This document shows, one piece after another, positions 34,924 to 47,400 of a stretch of 64,000 nucleotides of DNA; position 1 is the first letter of the stretch; every line of letters starts with the position of its first letter. Source of the stretch: Marchantia polymorpha subsp. ruderalis (lineage: Eukaryota > Streptophyta > Marchantiopsida > Marchantiales > Marchantiaceae); assembly GCA_037833965.1 (NCBI GenBank), contig AP031358.1, positions 20,282,001-20,346,000 of the forward strand, read 5' to 3'. The notes beneath the pieces were generated by a model. It made no database searches and was not told the origin of the DNA. It saw nothing but the letters and a program-made list of their open reading frames with translations. Both the position numbers and the translations under genes were made by a program.

Positions 34924-35161
34924 GGGAGGGGCTAGTTATCCCTCAGTGTGGGCTAATTATCCCCTACTATACTATACAGAACAGAAAGTATCCCCTACTA
35001 TACTATACAGAACAGAAAGGGAGGGGCTAGTTATCCCTCAGTGTGGGCTAATTATCCCCTACTATACTATACAGAACAGAGCTCTGTGATTGCAGAGAGT
35101 GGAAGGGGAGAAGTAGGGTGAGGGATAATTAGCCCACACTGAGGGATAACTAGCCCCTCTC
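34924..35161. mobile_element. 238-bp hAT-like MITE with a duplicated end
   Basis: Terminal inverted repeats of 40 bp (34,924-34,963 and 35,122-35,161) match at 39 positions and contain GGCTAGTTATCCCTCAGTG. The element is flanked by an exact 8-bp direct repeat, ATGAGAAA, at 34,916-34,923 and 35,162-35,169, the target-site length of hAT elements. Inside, 38 bp of the left end occur again at 35,021-35,058, and a 31-bp unit containing CCCCTACTATACTATACAGA occurs three times (from 34,958, 34,989 and 35,053). No coding capacity. It inserted between the Roco gene and the 3' end of the phosphatase-subunit gene. Confidence 0.85.
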
Positions 35162-35688
35162 ATGAGAAAATGCTACACTTACTCTGTCATGATCGTAGCC
35201 TAGGCATTTTTGGCTTCGACACGCTTTCCTTTCCTACTTCAAGTCCGATTACAGCACTTCAGCTTTGAGGTCAGCCGGGTTATAATTAGTAATATCTCCT
35301 TTCCTCTCATGAATATGAAGAAATTCATTTTCTTACTTCTTCGACGGTCAGATCATTGCGACCGTTACAGACTGTTGTGCATGCTGCGGAAACAACAACG
35401 ATGACAGACGATTGGAACATATTCACCGTTACTTTCTTCCTTTTTATACTCAATGTAATGGCACGAGAATGTACAACCTTTCTGACTGTACTTCTAAACC
35501 TTAGATTTACATTTCCTTACTTCATCAAAACGCCCATTTCAATTTTCGTCTCAGTGAGCCTGTACAGATAACGGAACTTGATCCAACTCATTTCGGCTTC
35601 TAGCAAAATTAGATCAGGTTGCCAACACAAGACTCTAGCTATGATCATGAGTCAACAATATTGTCTGGCCTTGATTCCATGAGCCATT

Positions 35689-38600
35689 CTACGATGATGT
35701 TCTTCTGCTGGCTATTGTCTTCGAGTTCTTCCTTAATATCACACTCGGGCTGGAAGCTGACGGATCACTCGCATCTTGAATAGGTGAAGGAGTTTGCGGC
35801 CTCAGGTTAACCGCAGGCGAGGCAGGCCTTGCAGAACCTGCTGTTTGGTTTCCAGACCCTAAGGAAACCCTGGTGCCTGCTTTACCTCCCGGTGTTACCA
35901 TGCTGGACTGGCCGCTACTGCGTTTGGATGAAAGTCCAGGTGGCGCAATCTGGCTTGATGGAACTGGAGAACTTGATGACACCTTCCTGACAGTGTCCAT
36001 AGATCCTGCACGAGAAGACGCTGAACTGATGCTTACTCTTGACCCATTGCTTACGCTTGTTCTAACTGATCCTATGCTCTTAGAAAGGCGACCCGAGTCC
36101 TGCGGAGAAGACGACAGTGACTGAATGGTGTTTGCCGAAGCAATACTGCCCTTCTTGCTCGCCGCTTCGAGTTTGAGGCGTTGGAGCATATCATCGATCT
36201 TCTTCTTTTCGTCCTTCAGTAAGAGACGACCCCGCATTAAAACCCACGCAAAGTGGCCTTGCATACTCACCTGACAGGTTGTATTTCCAGAACGTAAAAA
36301 TCTCTCCAGACATGTGTGACTAACTTATGCATGAGCTCATCAGCAAAGAAGCTGCATGCTACCCTCTTTCATGAATTGATCTGGTACCTGCTCCTCTTTG
36401 CTCAGAATGTTCCACTCTTCATCCTCACGTTGCTTATCAATCCTCTCAATCTCTTCCTGGAACCACAACACAAACTTTCACAAGCTTACTCTTGCAAGAT
36501 GAGTGTCACACAGGGGACGGCAAAAATCACGAATCAGATTGCAGAAGTGATTGCTGCATATATTCCTTCCAAAGCCGATGACAGGCGCCGGTGTTGGACT
36601 TTCTTGAGTGTCCTCCGAATTGAGATTCCATCAAACTAAGAAAGGATCGAGAGCTCAGCAAAACTCCACATCTTCAGAAGAGCGTTGCTGGAGTTTCTAT
36701 CTTGCTCTGCAATTTGAGAAATATACAGGACAACTTGAAGTATACCTGGGATATGGCATGATCGCTTGCAACTTCGCGATCATTGTATGCATTGCGCAAA
36801 CTGTGCTTGAAACCATCAGCAACACGCTGAGCGGCTGCTGAAACCTCTTTCACGTTATCATTCAGTCGTTGCGTTGTAAGGTGATTGATTTTCTCCAGAA
36901 CGCCCACATCTTCTGGCAGCTTTATGGCATGCTTAAGGTGTGGTAGCAGCAGACATGCTCGCATCCGAACACTTGGCACTGGATCCTGTTATAATCATTC
37001 ATTAGACAAGGATTCTGATGTGGAATCGAAGGCGTATCTTGGATGATTCCAAATCTAGAAGCTGATTCCCGGGTCACTGAATGTTGTTCAAGCGCGACCC
37101 CAGCACTAGACGCAAAAGTAGCAGAAATTAGGGAATGATTAGAGTAATTGCACTAATAAATTTGATTAACTTGGTCTGCATCGTTTAAAATAGCGAGCGT
37201 TTGATAAGGACTTTGTCAAAATCGACCTCTGGATCACTTCCACTTGTTCCTCGAGGGTGAGGCTTTTACCATATCTCAAGATACAATGTTTGGGGAATAG
37301 GAAACAACAGGACAAATACTGATAAAACTGCGATGTCATCATCTTGCACATCGAATGCTTCGGATTGAAGAGATTCATTCCAATAATACACAATCAGACC
37401 TTAAACGCTAACTTACGTAAGTCTTAGTAGCCACAGAATTGCTCGTTTGAAGCATAGGATTCTTGCTGTTGAGAGAAACAAGTTTTATACGGAGTTGCAC
37501 GTACACCAAGAACAACTCATGATATACATAGACACAAATGGGATTTTCCGACTCCGTTTTCTCTTCAGAAAGGACTGGGTGATAAAGGAATCACCATCCA
37601 CAGGTCTTATTGTCCTAACCTTCCAATAAAGCTCAAGATCCCCAAGTCTCGTGGTAAAAGCCTTCACTAACCTGGAGAGAGGAGATGGCTGGATCAAGAA
37701 AGACGTCTTTGAACATACGAGAACTCGAAACTCTGTACAGCAACAGAGAACGTTGTATGGCATTTGACAGTTAGAAAGAGGGGAGGTTTCGCACGATATG
37801 CATGGTCTTCAACAAAGCAATTGAAATACAGAAATTTCAGGTTACTCGTGGGCACACATGTCCGAAGAATTGGGACCTATACGATACTGAAATAGGATTC
37901 AGCGATGGACTTTCGGACTATACTTCAGCATATTCTCACAGAACTCGATAAACACCATCCTCGACCAGTAGCTCCGCCCATGAGCATACTCCTTAACGAC
38001 ACGTGTTGATAGCTCATAGCGTTGGGATGCTTTTCGATTGTTCCTGCAGTAATCCCATCCACAGATTAATCATACCGGCAGACTTCACAGGGGAGTTGGG
38101 TAGAACTCATTATGTCTACAATAGAGTCATCACTGCACAAAATTAATTTTTTCACTTTATTATACCATGCAAGGATAACCATGTATACAGTAAAGCATCC
38201 CACGTAATGTCAAGACATTACCATCGCGCTGCACGCCTCACCTATTCCCCCAGCAGTTGTGAGCAGCGCTTAAGAGAAAGAGAAGTATTAAGAAAACGAG
38301 AGATAAACATGCGGCACAACTTCACTCCTCAGAGATCTCTCCGTATGAGTTTCCCCGCCTGCGTGGAGGCAGTATGAACTTTGACCCTCATAACCCCGAA
38401 AACTACTCCCAAACACTCCAGATATCTAACACGTTAAACGAAAAGGTGTATAATAAGTGTGCTGTAGACGAGGCTGTGTAGGAACCCAACACTCGCTTAA
38501 CCCGTGACATTTCAACAGAGGAGAACATATCTCACAGGTGAGCAAATTCCTATTGCGGGTACGTGCGGTATAGACTAATCACATGTAACGGGCCAGGAAC

Positions 38601-41600
38601 TTTCATCACAGATAAGGTCAGTCAGGCACCACATCTACAATCGAATATCCTGTTACATTGAGCAGTAGATCCTCGAGTCTGGCCTTGTGTTTCTTTTATC
38701 TGGAGTGAAAATATATAATATAACTTTGGACGAGGTTCCTCACAGGAAACGCAGGCTTCGGCACTAAGGGTTGAATGAGCGACGAGCACTTCAGCTGAGT
38801 GCATTAGGTCTTATGCTGGTCAATAAAAGAGTACAACCTGCAGAGAACCAGCTTGCACCGGGTTTTATGGCCAAGAGTAGAAGTGAAAGCAATGCACCGA
38901 CAAGGCAAATTACCGGATAAAATTCGCAAGTGCCATAGTAGCTGCAGCTTTTACAGGCATCACCCCATCTGTCATGTAGCAAAAGCATATGGGTACAAAA
39001 TTTTCGAAGATCTGATCACTTGTAAAGTATTCCTGTCGATTTCAAGGAAACACATTTTCAGAGATTCCAATATGACTCACTAAACATCCCGAAATGAATA
39101 AGAGTGTTTTGTCATTCTCAGTTGGGGCTCAAAAGAATCAATATTTTTCTTTCTCACACCTCTTGCCAACTGGTGTCATCATGATGAGACATAAGGTGAG
39201 TATTAAGCACGTGATTTAGTGGTAGCCTTTAGGTACAGTCATTTTACTCATTCTTGAGAGGCTTGAGTTGTATCCCGTAATACATGTCCTCCATCCTACA
39301 GAACACAATCAAAACTTGAACTTGCTTGAAGATGTACATATTTCAGACCGACTCACACCGAATCGGTGGTTAACAAGAAATACAAACTGGCATCTCAGCA
39401 AATGCACGGAGGAGACAGAGTTGTAGGCGCCACTGTCTTCCAGTGCTGGCTGACTTCTCCGCTAGCAATAACGAAGGCATCAATCCTCCAAACGTCGCTG
39501 CCTTCTGCTGTGGTGTCCCCACTGCAAAATGGCCTGGAGTCAAACCGAGATTAACAGTTTAGGCCTTCGCACTTGATTTGACAATGCCAACCTTCTTGAG
39601 GCTTGATGTCCAGTTCTTGCCGTGCCCAAGATGTTAAGGGTAGACTGTGATGAGAGAAGTAGTGAAAAAGCTTCTTTGACACAAAAATTACACTTCAGTG
39701 TATCTAAAACATCTACGATAAGGAACAACAGACATTTTCACCATACTAGTAAAATAAAATTTCGTGGTAAATACTTGTGTGATCGTTCATGAAAGTTCAC
39801 GGAAGAGCTTGGATGGCAACCGTGCCTGATTCCCCCATTATGTACCTTTATGACCTAGCATTTGCTGTAAAGGAATTAGGATTGTTCAAAACCTAAAATA
39901 AGGTGGAGGTCTTCCAATATTGATTTCAGCACATCATGTGATGAATCTTCGAGCAGCAACACGAGCGGATCCTTAAGATAAGAAGATGTCCTCTTCTTAC
40001 CAAGCAACTTTGCAACCTTGTATGAACACGAACAAGACGCAACAAAGTTTCAAGCACATGTACCTGACAGTATTCTTAAAAAGGAATGCTGTTATAGTCA
40101 TCGAATAACAAACCAGTGCAAGTGGGTCCAGACAACTTCACAGATTTTCACTACAACTTTCACAGGAAGTTGTAGTGAAAATCAGTTACCAATCATAACC
40201 AGCAGAGAGAAAACAAACCTCATTAAACGAAGTAGCACATGCAGCGCGAACGGAAGACGATGCATCCTGAACAAGCTGTTGATACAAAACATGCAGGCTC
40301 AAAGCATATTTTCGAGCTCCGATAGCCTTCAGCACAGCAGGAAAGTTGGAAGCACACAGCTGAAAAAGGCAACCGATTCTGAGTCAGATTCAAGGGGATT
40401 GATCAAGCTGAGCAGCAGATGCGTATAATACATTGGAAAACTGAGTCTTGAAAATTGGTAGACGAAAGTTAAGTTTTCATATCCCCAATTTGTGGTCCAA
40501 TTGATGCCCTACTAATGACCTCCGTTCGTAAGTACTTAATGAGTAGCAATCTACCCGGAATGACACACCTTGCGCACTTCTTCACTTGAATGACGGGCAT
40601 ATGTTTTGTACGCTTCCATCAAAGGTTGAAACTCATCATCGGTGAGATCGAAGACCATCTGCTTCAGTATCCCAAAATAGGCAATTCCATATCTTTCTTG
40701 AGTTACAAACATACCCAAGAATATCCTACTCACTCTCAGATAATGTTGTCTCTTCAGCATTCCTCTACAGATCATCATACCTCCCAGTCTGTGACGATTA
40801 GCAACGCTTAGCCAGAACGCAGAGTCTGTTATATTCAAGCTACGACTGGCAGATATCAACGAATACTGCATTACCAGGAATTCTAGAAGAAGGGAGAGCA
40901 TATATGCTTGCCTTACACATAAGTTCTCCTATGAGACGTGGTAGTGTGATCAACAAGCACGATTCATTTGGAGGACAGAACCTGCACAAACCTCGGCATA
41001 TCATAAAGTCACAAGTCAAGAAGGCATTCGTTTCTCGAAAACAACTAACCTCGCAGCGTTTTAGTGGGCATTGCTCTCCTCCCTAACAATCAGCCTAAAA
41101 AATATGTGGTCATGAAACTAGTTTACTCTCGTAGATGTTGATGGCCTTGAAAAGCTTTGCCAAAAGGATGAAACTGATTCTTTACTTGAGTCTACTCATA
41201 ATAGAGTACTAGGTCGTAAGGTTTCAGGAATAATATCCGATGGTGTATTCGTCCATATACTTTTGTGACGAGGATGAGCTGCTTAAAGGTGCTGTTGTGG
41301 TGAGGGAAAAAATTGTCATCTGGGAGAAGTACACAGTTCAAGGAAATAGCTCTAAATTTTTTGAGTTCGAATGAATTTTAAGCTCTGCTGCTAGAATGAG
41401 TTCTGTAAGTTCAGGAGCGCACAAACGGAGAAAAGGCATGATCTTAGTCTGTCGGATCTCAGGGGGCAAGTAGTCGAGCATCTGCACCAGGCTTGCAAAG
41501 GCTGCATTTTGTACGGTCAATTCTTCATCTCTGAGCAGCTCATATAACTCCGGTAAGACTTTCTCCTGCAAACATACTGTTTCTGTGACTTTTACCAGTA

Positions 41601-44600
41601 AATGAGCAGCTACGTCTTGATAATCCGACATTTCCTTGCCCATATCATGTGCTCACTTTGAAATGCTTTGATTTTCTTCCTAGGAAACTAGCACATCCTA
41701 CAGATGAAAAACGAAATACCTTTACTTGATGTAAGAAGGAAAAAGAAGAGGATAAGATATAGTACCTTCGTTGTGTCAAGCCCAACAGCACGCGCTATGT
41801 GGTTCAACTGCTCGCACATACACACTCGAACTTCCAAGTCTGTGTCCTGGAGTTCAAATTGTTGATGAGAAAGGTTTTGAAAAAGACTAAAGTAGAAAGA
41901 ATGAGCATGAGTAGCTCCTTTGGCTGCTCTGACCTGCCTACCTTGACATATCATGCAAAAACTGCTCAAGAGCCAATCTACATCCTCTACCAAGACTATC
42001 TATATGCAAGATTGTCTACAACGAATGAACTGTAAGTAGCTTCAGATATCTCGTCCATGTTTCTGACACGAAGTAATAGAAACAAACCCCATCTCAAATC
42101 TCTAGCGTCCTAAAAAATTGAGCGAATTCAAGTTTCAAGAACAACTGTAAAAAGGGAAACAGGTTGCTAAGAAGGAGCTTGTCGATCAGAAGACTCATTT
42201 GTTAAATTCGTCTTAATGAGAATACCTTGCTGTTTCAAATGCTAATTTTCTTTTATCTGCACTTACTCCCTTTGATTCCACAGTGAGTAGGATACCTGAC
42301 AGAGACCCATAGCTTTCTGTAAGAAATATTTCTCAATTTCTTCGCGCTTTAGCAGGGGTGCGATGGACCCAAGAATGGCACAACAGGCGGTGCGCGCCTG
42401 TACACTTTGCTGGGATTCTCCTTTAGACAGAGCTATATGCATAAGCTCGTCGAAAACAACCTGTTAGATATAAGCGGAGAAAATAGTAGATAAATTAAAT
42501 GTAATACCTACTTTGGAAAGCTTTACATCATTACGTTCAAACTTAATAGTAGATTCCATGCTACCGAGGGTTTGCGATTATCGCAGACAAAACATTTTTT
42601 GGTATTTGACCCCTCTCCATCTGCTCGTGTCTGTTTATCTTAGAAACAAAAAATATCGACACTCTACCGATCCGTTTACTCTGCTACTCAAGAATATTTG
42701 TCGCAGAGATAACTCAGTATCGATTTATCGATGATTCCTCATTGACCGGTCAGAAGCTGGGAGGGAGAAAAATCACAGAAGCTCTTGCGATGATCGCATG
42801 GCAAAAGATCATGAAAACAGGCTCTTAAATAATACTAAAGTCTGTGTTGATCGTCCTATATTGCCGTACAGAGCGTGTAGAATTTGCAACCCGACATTTC
42901 TCCTACGGTTTGACTAAATGGGAACGTCAATAAGAACTAACAAGAACCAGTGAATTTTCTGCAGAGAACTTGAGTGATAGGAAGCATACAAGTTTCTGAA
43001 AAAGTATTAAGGGAGCAGAAGGTTGATTGGTATTCTACAGCGCGTTTGGCTGAAAGTGAAAAATAGTGCAACCGTTGCTTTGGACGAAGAAAACGTTAAA
43101 CCAACGAGTAAACGCATCGCAGGCAACATAGGAGTATCCTGTGTAAGACAGAGTTTTCAGCAGCATGGACACGGATAGTGTATATCCTTGTTCAAGGAAT
43201 CACCAGGCTCTACTACAGAAACATACACAAAACGGCATCGTATATGCCTGCATTTTGTACATCCTTGTTCTTGATAAAAGATAATCACTTAATTTAAAAC
43301 ATATGAAAGCTACCTTCCGAGGTAATGTAGGAACAATGCCGCAAAGACACTTCAACCATACTCGTGCAACGTCTTGATTTCGGTTTGTGCTTAGCATAGA
43401 TAATGTCGTTGGAAGTAGCCACAACCCCACCTGTTAAACGTAGACATTCGATATGAATGAATGAGGCATCCGATCCAAGATCCTAGCTGTCTTGTATTCA
43501 AGTACGAAACAATGTGAACTGCTTACGCTGGTGTCTGCAGCAAAATTCGTTTATAACAACAAAGTTCATGTGAAACAGAAATTACTTCAGTTTCAATATC
43601 AGGATAAGGTGAAGCAGATATGTAGCCAGTTAAAATCTCAGGGGACAGCATCGCACAAACTCAAAAGAGATGGTACATTCATATAATCTGCTAGCATTGG
43701 ATAAAAAATTAGACAGGGACATATTTCACAACTAGGTCCTTTAAAAGGAAGCTCTGTATAGAGTTTAGTTTCTCGTCCTTCTGCAGATTGAAGGCGTTGT
43801 AGGAAGGATGTCATATCATCGATACAACATTATTAAATACAATGCTTACCATGAAGAATTGAAAATAATACGTAAGACTAACCTCTTTTGGTAAGGACGT
43901 GTCTTTCAATATAGCCATGAATGCCTCTCCTGCAGCAACCTGTCATCTTCCGATATAGACACTGCATTTTATGAAGGTCGCAAGCAAATTGTCCATATGT
44001 ATGCGTTCTTCAAAGTTTCACAGGCATGCTTATACAGGCAAGCAAATAAATAGGATGTTTCAAACTCCCCGATGGGAATAGCAGCACTTGGATGAGAGAC
44101 CTTTGAACATACGAAGCGAAAACCTCGTAAACTACTGAAAAGATTTCAAAGCCACAAGTTCTTGTCTTACCTGAGACTGGGAATTGTAGCTCTCTATCCA
44201 AGTCGTGAACCCAGGGAACAATGCACGATAAGCTGCTTGTTTATACTCTTGAAACACCTTAGGGAGTCTTTCCAAGGCACAGTTCTGTTGCAACTGTAGA
44301 AACAACAAAAAGCTGGTTTTGTTTAATCCATGGGTGGGTCTGTAAGGGCCAATGAGCATATCTCTTCTGCAAAATTGCACATACATCTACATTCAAACAG
44401 CCATGAGGTTGCAGAGCTCAACTCGTATGCGGTTGTACGTGCCACATTACTGCAGAAGCAAATACAAAGGACCATATTAATCGTTCGTTTTCTAATGCGG
44501 AACGACAAAGTCCGAAGTATGATAATTTTAGGGAAGCACTAAGTTCGTTAACAAATACCTGATGAGCACCTGGAGAAAGGAAAAGTTTGGTCCGATCAAG

Positions 44601-45155
44601 ATCACTCAGACTATCATCCACGGTAAGACGCTCGATCTCCTCTCCACTCCTTCCCGCGTCTCTCCGGTGCTAAACGGTGAGAAAATGAACGACCTCAAGT
44701 AATTCAGAAACTAAGTAGGAATATAAAAATGTCAACAACAGCTTTCTGCTCATAAAGTGGGAGCTGTAGATATGCTAGACCGTTCATGAGATCATAATAT
44801 GTACTTCTTATTCAGTGTAATTGACAGTACAGAACATAGTTCACCCCCAGCACACAAGTCACTATCTGATGATTTCTGCTCTTGGACATATAGTAAAACG
44901 TCACAAGAAAAATGAACTCTCTAGTTTTCTTTTTGGACTGCGGGTTGGGTCTTTCTTGACTGCTTTGACTTTTGCTTTGTACCACAGTCAAAGTGGCTTC
45001 GTCGTGCCTTTTTATCCGAGCGTCTCTCTTCTCGTTAATTCTTCTCGAAACGAAGATTGAAACATGTGAGGTTAAATGCGAAAATAAGGTAAGAAGCTGT
45101 TGATGTCTATTACCTCTTTGATAACGTCCTCCAAATCAATGTCACCTCGGTCCAT
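35689..45155 (-). CDS. protein phosphatase 4 regulatory subunit 4-like ARM/HEAT-repeat protein
   Basis: PP4R4 is a scaffold that binds the PP4 catalytic subunit in animals. Eighteen exons read on the minus strand: 45,155-45,114, 44,669-44,559, 44,293-44,171, 43,939-43,883, 43,430-43,314, 42,460-42,296, 41,846-41,766, 41,565-about 41,430, 40,661-40,569, 40,359-40,219, 40,016-39,893, 39,533-39,388, 39,032-38,914, 38,043-37,924, 37,732-37,672, 36,985-36,746, 36,456-36,388 and 36,213-35,689. Phases agree except at the 41,430/40,661 junction, where about 20-30 residues (a small exon) are unplaced. Landmarks matching the family in order are EEIERLTVDDSLSDLDR, DTDLEVRVCMCEQLNHIA, FTSDQIFENFVP, GRSYWSRMVFIEFCEN, FLDPAISSLQ then DPVPSVRMRACLLLP, and a charged EEIERIDKQREDEEW helix. 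A 174-residue Ser-rich basic tail follows, beginning with a coiled-coil-like DEKKKIDDMLQRLKLE. Total about 840 residues, close to the animal protein. Start ATG 45,155 opens a short first exon. Partner binding in plants is inferred. Confidence 0.85.
40143..40183. repeat. perfect 17-bp stem-loop inside a phosphatase-subunit intron
   Basis: GATTTTCACTACAACTT and its exact reverse complement are separated by seven bases (TCACAGG). It lies in the intron between the exons at 40,219-40,359 and 39,893-40,016, and is a stable hairpin in RNA from either strand. No function is evident. Confidence 0.9.
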
Positions 45156-45973
45156 TCTTGCCTCTTCGTTATAGCACGTTGAAATCAGCAATTCTCATCA
45201 TGTCTTCTACCCGGCACCGGCATCAAAATCACCTCCACAGAAATGTGATTCGCGCGGTGACCAGAGGCTTTGTCGTTTTGAGCAAATCCGTGTCAAAAGC
45301 ATTGGCACCCTTGCATCCTGAACAACGATACGTTTTATTACTGGCGTACAAGCCTTCTGTGAAAAACTTTTTTCTTCATGTCAGATGCAGCTGCCAAGAG
45401 CACACAGCTCTTGGACGTTTCTGTACAGCGCACTTAAAACTATCATTGCAGTTCATTCTCTTCGTCTAGTATGTCTCATTGCTTAGTTCATTGAGCTGAA
45501 CATTGACCTACATCTCATACGTAAATCTGCGTTGGGTGCGAGATGTGCATCAAAAGATAACCAAAGAGTATTTGTCTGCCTTATTGCAATCAATTTGTCA
45601 ACCTTGACCCAATTACCCATAGCCTCTTCCTCGTTGGCTCATTGTTCTACTACGAGATACCAATTTAGGGTTTCCAAATAACATCTTTTGGTCGGTGTTG
45701 TTGGTACAGAGGTTTCGGTGCCCATATTGCCCCTTGGGAGTTGGTCCAGACCATAAATGGTCAATCTATCAGCTTTGAAAGAGTGGGCAGTTTATACAGA
45801 TAAAGGAAGGATGGTCGGCAGGTAACGACTAGGCGTATACTGGAAAATCACAAATAAGGAAGGCTCTGATACAATCGGAATGTTACAGCATTTGACAGGT
45901 AGAATCCAAACCAACCAGTTTCGACCCGTGAAGAAATCGCCACAATCAAGTAGCACGTGTCTGCTAACGTGCA

Positions 45974-46390
45974 TTATGTGGTTTTGATATCTCCCGCAAA
46001 AAGTTTGGACTCAAGGTGCGAAGTAGCAAGTCCTGTGCGACCCTTCAATTTGCTAGGGACACTACGGTCATGCATTAAGGGCCGGGCTAAACGTTTAGCC
46101 TCATCGAGACCAAATCGAAACCGAAAAATGTGGAAAGACATCACATGGTCTTGAGGATGTCCTTGAAGGGCATTCAGGGGAAATATTTTTGAATACTTCA
46201 CGACACAGTTCTGGCAGCTTGTGTTTCTCTGAGAAGCACACTTGGTGCCGGGAGATTCTCCATAGGTTTCAGCGACTTTGTTAAGTCGCTGAAACATCTG
46301 GATTGCGTGTAAATTCCAAAGTTCAGAAAACTTGCATGAACATACGGAATCAAATGAATATTTCTCATCATTTGGCCCTTCGGCGCTCAT
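45974..46390 (-). CDS. hypothetical protein, 138 residues, weak
   Basis: Starting at ATG 46,390 the frame runs MSAEGPNDEKYSFDSVCSCK to a TAA at 45,974. It has six cysteines, several in close pairs (CSC, CQNC), and a mixed, soluble-looking composition with no transmembrane segment. I recognise no domain. It contains a perfect inverted repeat within the codons for MFQRLNKVAETYG. No splice or promoter signals were seen. The frame could be real or fortuitous, as plus-strand frames overlap it. Confidence 0.22.
   Translation of the reverse strand: MSAEGPNDEKYSFDSVCSCKFSELWNLHAIQMFQRLNKVAETYGESPGTKCASQRNTSCQNCVVKYSKIFPLNALQGHPQDHVMSFHIFRFRFGLDEAKRLARPLMHDRSVPSKLKGRTGLATSHLESKLFAGDIKTT
46266..46295. 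repeat. perfect 13-bp stem, 4-base loop hairpin
   Basis: GTTTCAGCGACTT, loop TGTT, AAGTCGCTGAAAC. It lies inside a weak minus-strand open frame. No run of T follows on either strand, so it is not terminator-like. Confidence 0.9.
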
Positions 46391-47400
46391 CTGCGATCGA
46401 AAGAAAGCCCTAACCACGATTGCTCAAATGGCATTCAAAGCTGCATACAGATCTCTGCCTAGTCCTCTCGTTCGCAATGGACTCAATGCCAGCAAGAGAT
46501 GTTGTCATTTCACAGGCTAAAATACGCATTTACCGGTCGAGCATGATTCGATCCGATGGAAGGACGGAAACGAAACTCGTGGCGATGACGAACGCAGCCT
46601 GCGCTAAGGCAATCATGGGCCCCACTCAATCGCAGCCAGAATTCCACCGCGACAGAGCCCACAATGCCACAGATAGAAGGACCGGGAGAAGATTATCCTC
46701 TCGTGCGTAGCCGTATAATCCTGAAGCCTGTTATACACATGTCCCGATGAGCATGACGGTCGGGAAATTGCCAGAGCAGGCCTGAGCCTAGCTGTTCAAT
46801 CCATACCCTCCAAGATTCTCGAGGTTTTAGGAATCTCCTCAACAGGAATCGCCATACGTCTCACGCATACACTACGTTTCATGTACGTACAAACTTGTTC
46901 TATACTGTACACGATGGACATACACTGCCAGCAAGACTCAGGATCGCTGCCGGTTATATCTAGAGTTAACCAGTTTCCGTGGACAAGTCAGTATAGACTC
47001 GATTATACTGTACTGGTCACGCGAGCAGTTGTCCATAACTGTATCTCCGACACGCACATTCTTCGGCGTCCATTACCGGCGGTGCAAAGGAGTGTGAGAC
47101 CATCGGATCCAGAGTGGTCCAATTTGGAAAGTTTCCGATCACAAAACATCGTGGCGGCAATTCTGAGCAGAACAGCGTTCACGTCCTCCCCTGATCCCAC
47201 CACACTCTTCTGAAACTGTTCTCTGAAAGTACACGATTAGTTACAAGATCTCTGCCCGAAACGATAATCACCATCATCTCTCGTGATTTGTTTTTGCTGT
47301 CTATCGTGTTTCTAGTTACATTAAGTTCACATAGTTGGAGTTGAGCTTTCCAGTTGATGCATCGCGCAGATTGACCGAGTTGACTTTTTCATATCAGTTC

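Larger units (their letters stand above)
45156..47400. other. upstream flank of the PP4R4-like gene, mixed composition
   Basis: This includes the likely promoter of the minus-strand gene starting at 45,155, without a convincing TATA box. A 138-codon frame at 45,974-46,390 (-) and a stem-loop at 46,266-46,295 are listed separately. The other frames overlap each other on both strands and resemble nothing known. Confidence 0.4.

Noticed and set aside
42000-42116. Candidate extra exon in the PP4R4-like gene (DARDLRWGLF)
   Set aside because: The preceding exon ends in GLCQ and joins directly to DTDLEVR in the family; including this frame would add a stop codon.
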